Assembly (NCBI GenBank): GCA_021323815.1
Contig: JAJPKG010000102.1
Span: forward strand, 1-10,054
Direction: 5' to 3'
DNA: 10,054 nt
Source of the DNA: Pseudomonadota bacterium
GTDB taxonomy: Bacteria > Chloroflexota > Ktedonobacteria > Ktedonobacterales > JACDGC01
Part shown: piece by piece, positions 5,680 to 10,054 of the stretch
How the letters are laid out: every line of letters starts with the position of its first letter
Numbering within the stretch: the stretch's first letter is position 1
Translations under genes and position numbers: made by a program
Notes under the pieces: generated by a model
Told to the model about the DNA's origin: nothing
Seen by the model: only the letters and a program-made list of their open reading frames with translations
Databases searched by the model: none

Positions 5680-7725
5680 TCACATGGCTGCTTTGATGGA
5701 TTGCGCGGCGCGGTGAGCGATCGCCAGGATGGTGAGCATGGGGTTTACGCCGGAAGCGGTGGGGAAAACCGAGCCATCTGCCACATACAGTCCCCGCGCG
5801 CCAAAGACCTGATGATCGTCGCCGATGACGCCCCGGCGTGGGTCTGCCGCCATGCGACAGGTGCCCATCTGGTGCGCGCTGAAAAGCAAGATGCGGTTCG
5901 GCTCCAATCCGCGCGTTTCCACCTCATGCAAAAAGGTTTGCAACTCTGGCGCGTCAAGCGGATGAGTTGGCGGCGCGTCGAAAACGGTGGGGCGCGTGTG
6001 CAGCGTTCCCACGCGGGTCGCGCCTGCCGCCAGATGCAGTTTCACTCCTTCCAGCATCCCTTGCATCAACTGCTTGCGCTCGTGGTCGCCCAGCGGATAA
6101 TCAATGACCGGCTCGCCGTGTTTATCCAGCGTCACGCGCCCGCCGTTCTTGTCGCGCACCAGCACGATCACCGGTGCGGCGTGGGGTAAATGAAGCATTT
6201 CTTCCTTGTGCTGGCGACCCGATTCCCAGGGCAGCGACAACCCCATCAGCCCCGGATGCCCCGGCGCGACCTCAAACTTGAAGCCATAGCCGTCCGGTGG
6301 GCGACCGAATTGGTCGGAATAGCGTGTTTGCAGCGATCCCGTCCAGGCGCGAATTGGCTCCTCATAATAACCCGTCACGGCCACAACAGGATGCAGATGC
6401 AGGTTGCGCCCCAGATGCGGATTGCTGATGCCGGAGCGCAACAAGATGGCGGGGGAATGCAGCGCGCCAGCAGCGATGACGACCGTTTTGGCGCGCACCG
6501 TCACGCGATGCGCCGCGCCCGTTGCGGCATCCGTTGCAGTGGCCAGCACGCCCGTCACCGCGCCGTTTTCCAGCAACACGCGCTCCACTGAGGTATTGAC
6601 CAGGAAGCGCGCCCCGTTGTTCGCCGCGTCCTGCAAATAGGTGAGCAATGTCGATTGCTTGCGACTATAGGGGCAGCCATAGCCGCACGCGCCGCAGCGC
6701 TGCTCGCAGTGATTGGCATTGCGCGGAATGACGCCCCAGTGCCAGCCCAGCTTTTCCGCTCCACGCTCGATAACAGCGTTGTTGGCGTTCGGGCTGCTGT
6801 CGTCGGTATTGACGCCCACGCGTGCCTCGACGGCGCTGTAATGGGCGGCGAAGTCTGCCCCGGCGAACCCTTTCAATCCAAAGTCGCGCTCCCATTCCTG
6901 CAACACGTTTTCCGGCGCGCGAAACGAGGTGGACCAGTTGACCACCGTGCCGCCGCCCAGACAACTGCCCGCCAGGATAGCCATGCTGAGATCGCGTGTC
7001 GTTTGTAGCCCGCGCTTGAGATAGACCTTCGGCATCATTTCCGCCTCGCGCCCGGTGAAGTCGGCTTCGTTATAATAGCCGCCCTTCTCGATGACGATGA
7101 CGGCCTTGCCTGCCGCCGCTAATTCCGCCGCCACCACGCCACCGCCCGCGCCGGAACCAACCACCACCGCGTCGGCTTCCAACGTCACATCGCCTGCCAC
7201 CTGAAGCGGCTGGATGGGTTTGGGGACCGAGGGCGGCGCGGGTGGTGGCGCGAAGTCCAGTGCCGGCCAGTTAGGATTATCACTCCCATCAGGCGCGGGC
7301 GCGGAATAAAAGACAAACATCGCCAGCCGCTTGATCGCCTGGAATCCCTGGCGCAGCTTGGCAACACTGGAATTTGCCATGTTGCGCAGGGCGCGCTCGC
7401 GTAATTCCGGCGTCATGCGCATAAATCCCTGCGGGCGACCGATCAGCAGCAATCCTCCGGCGGGGTTGCGCAAGATGCCCAGCAATTGCCGGAACTCGGC
7501 GCGCGTCTCGGCATCTTCTGCGGCCAATGTCTCGGCGATGCCGCGCGCCACCTGCATGGCGCTGGCTGGTCGGCGCAACATCCCATGTGGATCGCTTTCC
7601 GGCGTGACTTCCAGCGCAGGGATGAGCGTATCGCAGATCGCTTCCAGCAGCCGCATGTCGGCGGCAGAAAGCCAGGGTTTGGTTTCAACGGCAACAGGGG
7701 TGGGATGAGCGAGGGTCTTAGCCAT
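5680..7725 (-). CDS. GMC-family FAD-dependent alcohol oxidase/dehydrogenase (long-chain fatty alcohol oxidase type)
   Basis: This 681-residue flavoprotein has two parts. Residues about 18-140 form a helical domain like gluconate 2-dehydrogenase subunit 3 (LSAADMRLLEAICDTLIPALE), as in fatty alcohol oxidases. After a Pro-rich linker (159-173) comes the GMC domain, with the FAD-binding VVVGSGAGGG (187-196; GxGxxG at 190-195) and a ribose-binding E213. GSCLGGGTVVNWSTSFR (253-269) is the flavin-site segment. C340, C344, C347 and C351 precede SRKQSTLLTYL, the cysteine-rich motif of the fatty alcohol oxidase group. The predicted active-site pair is H618 (FSAHQMGTCRM) and N661 (ASGVNPMLTI). It should oxidise alcohols to aldehydes in the cytoplasm or at the membrane face; no signal peptide is seen. 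AGAGGAG (7740-7734) supports the start. Chain length and physiological acceptor are unknown. Confidence 0.9.
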   Translation of the reverse strand: MAKTLAHPTPVAVETKPWLSAADMRLLEAICDTLIPALEVTPESDPHGMLRRPASAMQVARGIAETLAAEDAETRAEFRQLLGILRNPAGGLLLIGRPQGFMRMTPELRERALRNMANSSVAKLRQGFQAIKRLAMFVFYSAPAPDGSDNPNWPALDFAPPPAPPSVPKPIQPLQVAGDVTLEADAVVVGSGAGGGVVAAELAAAGKAVIVIEKGGYYNEADFTGREAEMMPKVYLKRGLQTTRDLSMAILAGSCLGGGTVVNWSTSFRAPENVLQEWERDFGLKGFAGADFAAHYSAVEARVGVNTDDSSPNANNAVIERGAEKLGWHWGVIPRNANHCEQRCGACGYGCPYSRKQSTLLTYLQDAANNGARFLVNTSVERVLLENGAVTGVLATATDAATGAAHRVTVRAKTVVIAAGALHSPAILLRSGISNPHLGRNLHLHPVVAVTGYYEEPIRAWTGSLQTRYSDQFGRPPDGYGFKFEVAPGHPGLMGLSLPWESGRQHKEEMLHLPHAAPVIVLVRDKNGGRVTLDKHGEPVIDYPLGDHERKQLMQGMLEGVKLHLAAGATRVGTLHTRPTVFDAPPTHPLDAPELQTFLHEVETRGLEPNRILLFSAHQMGTCRMAADPRRGVIGDDHQVFGARGLYVADGSVFPTASGVNPMLTILAIAHRAAQSIKAAM

Positions 7726-7781
7726 GTAGGAAGCTCCTCTGCGCTGGGGCGCGCTCGTCTGACGATGGCGGCAATCATGAA

Positions 7782-7799
7782 CCAGCCGCCGTTGGCTGG
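7782..7799 (-). promoter_or_regulatory. Hairpin in the 5' leader of the GMC oxidoreductase gene
   Basis: CCAGCC (7782-7787) and GGCTGG (7794-7799) are perfect inverted repeats around a 6-base loop. The hairpin lies between the predicted transcription start (about 7814) and the ribosome binding site. It is too far from the ribosome binding site to hide it directly. Confidence 0.4.
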
Positions 7800-7804
7800 C
7801 CCGC

Positions 7805-7821
7805 TACGATGCTGTATCGTA
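7805..7821. promoter_or_regulatory. Palindromic operator candidate at the GMC oxidoreductase start site
   Basis: TACGAT (7805-7810), a 5-base centre, and ATCGTA (7816-7821) form a perfect 17-base dyad. It overlaps the last base of the -10 box and covers the predicted transcription start, a typical place for a repressor to bind. No regulator gene is adjacent, so the regulator is unknown. Confidence 0.5.
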
Positions 7822-7848
7822 TTGTACCGTTTTTCGCCGCGACTGCAA
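7821..7848 (-). promoter_or_regulatory. Promoter of the GMC oxidoreductase gene
   Basis: TTGCAG (7848-7843) and TACAAT (7826-7821) are separated by 16 bases on the minus strand. The -10 match is 5/6 and the -35 match is weak. The leader would be about 88 bases. The promoter is back to back with that of tRNA-Arg. Confidence 0.6.
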
Positions 7849-7879
7849 GCCCACATCCGTGCAAAGCGAGCATGTCATG

Positions 7880-7888
7880 TGCTATGAT
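7880..7888 (+). promoter_or_regulatory. Extended -10 promoter of tRNA-Arg
   Basis: TGC-TATGAT is an extended -10 box (TGn plus a 5/6 hexamer), with no good -35 box upstream. The predicted start, near 7895, is only about 4 bases before the mature tRNA. Confidence 0.6.
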
Positions 7889-7898
7889 AAACGCAGAT

Positions 7899-7974
7899 GC
7901 GCCAGTAGCTCAGTGGAAAGAGCACCCGCCTTCTAAGCGGATGGTCGCAGGTTCGAATCCTGTCTGGCGCGCCA
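7899..7974 (+). tRNA. tRNA-Arg (anticodon UCU)
   Basis: The acceptor arm GCGCCAG pairs with CTGGCGC. The D arm is AGCTCAGTGGAAAGAGC and the anticodon loop CTTCTAA gives UCU, reading AGA. The T arm contains GGTTCGAATCC. Discriminator G is at 7971 and CCA is encoded at 7972-7974. This is the only plus-strand gene in the window. Confidence 0.95.
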
Positions 7975-8066
7975 CGCTCGTCGCGGTTCGCTCTACACCT
8001 ACGCTCAAAGGCAACGAGCACAGTTTCGATCAGGGCCGTCCCAGGTTGAATTTTTGGTCTGTGACT

Positions 8067-8074
8067 CCCCCCCC
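8067..8074. repeat. Run of eight C in the tRNA-Arg/tRNA-Val intergenic region
   Basis: Eight consecutive C occur in the 225-base gap (7975-8199) between the converging tRNA-Arg and tRNA-Val genes. I see no gene or clean terminator in that gap. Such a run can vary in length or be an assembly error. Confidence 0.6.
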
Positions 8075-8199
8075 ACTCTGTCAAGACATCCCGCTGTTGA
8101 GTGGTGGATCGCTTGCATGCGTGTAATGTAGTCAGAATTGGGGGCAATCATGGTCCAGGGATGATGACCCCAAGCCGCGCCAGGGCTAGGGTGAGCGCG

Positions 8200-8274
8200 T
8201 GGTGGGGAATACAGGATTTGAACCTGTGGCCTTCGCCGTGTAAAGGCGCCGCTCTGCCGCTGAGCTAATTCCCC
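8200..8274 (-). tRNA. tRNA-Val (anticodon UAC)
   Basis: GGGGAAT pairs with ATTCCCC. The D arm is AGCTCAGCGGCAGAGC, the anticodon loop TTTACAC gives UAC, and the T loop is TTCAAAT. Discriminator A is at 8203 and CCA is encoded at 8202-8200. Its 5' end touches the T-tract of the terminator at 8278-8308, leaving no room for its own promoter. Confidence 0.95.
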
Positions 8275-8277
8275 AAG

Positions 8278-8308
8278 AAAAAAGCCTGTGAGTGTGGGAC
8301 TCACAGGC
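8278..8308 (-). terminator. Intrinsic terminator between tRNA-Leu and tRNA-Val
   Basis: GCCTGTGAGT and ACTCACAGGC form a perfect 10-bp stem (8284-8293 with 8299-8308) around a 5-base loop. On the minus strand it is followed by TTTTTTCTT. It begins 3 bases after the mature end of tRNA-Leu and ends 3 bases before tRNA-Val, so it probably attenuates rather than isolates tRNA-Val. Confidence 0.85.
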
Positions 8309-8311
8309 GGG

Positions 8312-8393
8312 TGCCCTCGAGAGGACTCGAACCTCCACCCCCTTACGGGGACAGCCCCTCAAACTGCTGCGTATACCATTCCGCCACGAGGGC
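8312..8393 (-). tRNA. tRNA-Leu (anticodon GAG)
   Basis: This is an 82-base type II tRNA with a long variable arm (TCCCCGTAAGGGGG). GCCCTCG pairs with CGAGGGC and the D arm has GGCGGAATGGTATACGC, typical of Leu. The anticodon stem GCAGT/GCTGT holds two G-U pairs and the loop TTGAGGG gives GAG. A UGA reading would need a G-G pair in the stem, so it is less likely. The next bases are CCC, so CCA is not encoded. Confidence 0.9.
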
Positions 8394-8428
8394 ATGTTTT
8401 GCAAGGGTGAGCACCACTTGCACAGTAT

Positions 8429-8457
8429 AGTGTATCGCGTGTTTGGCGCGATGTCAA
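8429..8457 (-). promoter_or_regulatory. Promoter of tRNA-Leu (and probably tRNA-Val)
   Basis: TTGACA (8457-8452) and TACACT (8434-8429) are 17 bases apart. The spacer is itself an inverted repeat: TCGCG, 7 bases, CGCGA fill it exactly. The predicted start is near 8422, about 29 bases before the tRNA. Confidence 0.75.
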
Positions 8458-8568
8458 GGGCTTTCACCGACCCTTGCCAAGCAAAAAGCTAGCACCACGA
8501 AAATTCTGATGCCGCCTTCTATGATGTCCTTTTCTGCCGCTCGTGGTGAGATCGATATGCGTTTTGAT

Positions 8569-8627
8569 CCCCCCTCCTCAGCTTTGCTGGGGAGGAGGGT
8601 CAGGGGGTGGGGCTACATCCCGATCGC
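8569..8627 (-). repeat. C-rich hairpin element, copy 2 (shared with 181-241)
   Basis: The minus strand reads IG(M) codons, TAG, CCCCACCCCC, a C-rich linker, then CCTCCCCAGC-AAA-GCTGAGGAGG, a near-perfect 10-bp stem with one A-C mismatch. It begins with the last codons and stop of the sedolisin gene, just as copy 1 does at the PAP2-like gene. No T-tract follows, so it is not a classic intrinsic terminator. Confidence 0.7.
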
Positions 8628-10054
8628 CAGATTCGAGAAATCGGGCGTGCCGATGCCGGTGGCCATGTCATAATTCCAGGTCTGCGGGAAATAGCCGTTC
8701 GTGCTGACCGTCGCGGTCTCCGGCGTCGAAGATCCCGGCGGCGTATAGCTTTCCGTCGTCGAGCGGATCATATCGTGGTAATACTTCGTGTAGGCGTTCG
8801 ACAGGCGGAAGATGCTGTACATCTGCGCGTTAAACAGGCCCAGACGGCGATGATGGTAGCTATCGGCCAGGGCGGCCATGCCCGCCATCAGCGGCGCGGC
8901 GGCGCTGGTGCCGCCAACCATCTGCCAGCCGGGCGTGGCGGAACACGGCGACATATCCCCAGGATCGTTGCAGATGACGCTATACCCCGTCAATGCATCA
9001 GCATCCAGCGAGATATCCGGCACTTCCCGGCAAGCAGCGTAGTACACCTGACTGCAATAGCGTCCCTTCTGCGTATAACTGCTGATGACGCCGTGCCCAT
9101 TTTGATACGAAGGCATGGCCCACAGCCGGCTGGGACCACCACCGCCCGCGCCGAACGGGCAATAGTATGCGGTGCCGTTGACGCTGAATGTGCTGTTGAT
9201 GCAGTTGTTGAAGTCATTCCACACATACTCTTTGCCGGCGGGATAGCCGGTGGTGGTGCTGGTGCCGGGATCAAACGTCGTGAAGAACGATGTGCCCCCC
9301 ACCGCCGTCACATAGGGATTGCCCGCCGGATCGTCCACATCGTTCTGGAAGTACCAGGATGGGTAAGGGCCGGTGGAAAGCGCCGTCAGATTCTCGCAGT
9401 CGAACGCGCCGTTGTCGCCGGCTGCGTCGAAAAAGCTCTGCCCCTGAGCGGCCATTTGCTTGAACGCATTCAATTCAGCGTTGCGATCACTGGGAACCGT
9501 CGCCGTCTCGCAAATGCCCCAACTGCTGCTGATGACTGAGGCAGCGTTATCATGGGCGATGGCAGCATATTCGTCAATTGGCCCGGTGCCAATGTTGGGC
9601 GCGTCATAGACGATCAGCCGGCTCACGCCGGGCGCGACAGCCACCTGCATTTCGGCATCCAGTTCCACCTCAATCGAACCGCTGTGATCGCTCTGCGGCC
9701 CGCCATCGATGTTCTGAAAGCTGAATGGAACGTTCGTCAGGTGATAGAACTTCTCGTAGTACTGCACATCGCTATACGACCAGTTCGACAACTCATAAAG
9801 ACCCAGCGTCACGCCGGAACCTTTGGTGATTTTGTAGATGGTACCCGTGTCATAGATGCTGCCGATCTGCGCGGGCGTCAATCCGCCGCCGATGTCGCAG
9901 CCGGGAATGTCAGTGGTATTCCCCGGTCCGCCGCCCCAGTGCGTCGAAGGCGAGCAATTATAGGTCACATCCTTGCGGCGCACATATTCCGGGTGTAGAT
10001 GCCGGAGATTATCCAGCCCGATCACGCCGCCGACCAACCCCAGCAGATTGACAG
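8613..10054 (-). CDS. Sedolisin (S53) serine-carboxyl peptidase, 5' end outside the window
   Basis: The frame is open from the right edge (VNLLGLVGGVIGLDN...) for about 479 residues to the stop at 8615-8613. The signal peptide and pro-domain expected for this secreted acid protease family are therefore off-window. The catalytic elements are visible. EVELD holds Glu (codon 9671-9669) and Asp (9659-9657) four residues apart. AAGDNG holds the oxyanion-hole Asp (9416-9414). GGTSAAAP holds the nucleophile Ser (8906-8904). The C-terminal NYDMATGIGTPDF resembles the family's calcium-binding segment. Sedolisins cut peptides at low pH outside the cell. A TTG at 10037 could be read as a start, but homology-like sequence continues upstream, so I treat the gene as partial. 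Several Cys residues fit an extracellular protein. Confidence 0.93.
   Translation of the reverse strand, partial: VNLLGLVGGVIGLDNLRHLHPEYVRRKDVTYNCSPSTHWGGGPGNTTDIPGCDIGGGLTPAQIGSIYDTGTIYKITKGSGVTLGLYELSNWSYSDVQYYEKFYHLTNVPFSFQNIDGGPQSDHSGSIEVELDAEMQVAVAPGVSRLIVYDAPNIGTGPIDEYAAIAHDNAASVISSSWGICETATVPSDRNAELNAFKQMAAQGQSFFDAAGDNGAFDCENLTALSTGPYPSWYFQNDVDDPAGNPYVTAVGGTSFFTTFDPGTSTTTGYPAGKEYVWNDFNNCINSTFSVNGTAYYCPFGAGGGGPSRLWAMPSYQNGHGVISSYTQKGRYCSQVYYAACREVPDISLDADALTGYSVICNDPGDMSPCSATPGWQMVGGTSAAAPLMAGMAALADSYHHRRLGLFNAQMYSIFRLSNAYTKYYHDMIRSTTESYTPPGSSTPETATVSTNGYFPQTWNYDMATGIGTPDFSNLAIGM

Noticed and set aside
7875..8147. Minus-strand open frame with RIRTCDHPLRRRVLFPLSYW
   Set aside because: This peptide is the well-known spurious product read antisense through a tRNA gene, here tRNA-Arg. 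It has no independent coding support.
8292..8492. Plus-strand frame with LERTRTSTPLRGQPLKLLRIPFRHEG
   Set aside because: It is antisense to tRNA-Leu, another classic false ORF.
8607..9539. Long plus-strand open frame of 310 codons
   Set aside because: It lies wholly antisense to the sedolisin gene, whose catalytic motifs are intact, and it is rich in Arg/His/Ala as expected of a shadow frame.

Overview
This 10,054-base stretch looks like bacterial chromosome of moderately high GC. The protein set is a two-domain fatty-alcohol-oxidase-type GMC flavoprotein, a secreted sedolisin, a GtrA protein with an N-terminal extension, a CNNM/CorC protein, a PAP2-like membrane protein and endonuclease V. 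Together with C-rich dispersed intergenic elements this suggests Chloroflexota (Ktedonobacteria-like) or a neighbouring soil lineage. That placement is inference from gene content; no marker gene settles it. All protein genes are on the minus strand, so the window reads right to left. Three of the four tRNA genes are also minus; only tRNA-Arg is plus.

Right end (8613-10054): a sedolisin (S53) serine-carboxyl peptidase whose 5' part lies outside the window. Its stop codon is joined directly to a C-rich hairpin element. Next (7899-8393) is a tRNA cluster: Leu(GAG) and Val(UAC) on minus, separated only by an intrinsic terminator, and Arg(UCU) on plus.

Centre (3994-7725): a 681-residue GMC alcohol oxidase, then a composite terminator, then rpoN (sigma-54). 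A consensus-perfect -24/-12 sigma-54 promoter lies in front of rpoN, and the protein carries a four-cysteine knuckle between region I and the core-binding region. No bacterial enhancer-binding protein is present.

Left part (1-3717): a GtrA-family membrane protein, tRNA-Gln(UUG), a CNNM/CBS/CorC-domain protein with a structured 5' leader, a PAP2-like membrane protein behind a strong sigma-70 promoter, and the start of endonuclease V (nfi). A second copy of the C-rich element sits exactly between the PAP2 stop codon and nfi, and it forms the nfi ribosome binding site.

The neighbouring genes do not make up one pathway; most have their own promoter or terminator, so this is mostly an ordinary housekeeping region. 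The most interesting signals are regulatory: the sigma-54 promoter of rpoN, its cysteine knuckle, the paired elements that run through two stop codons, the terminator squeezed between two tRNAs, and the folded leader of the CorC-like gene.
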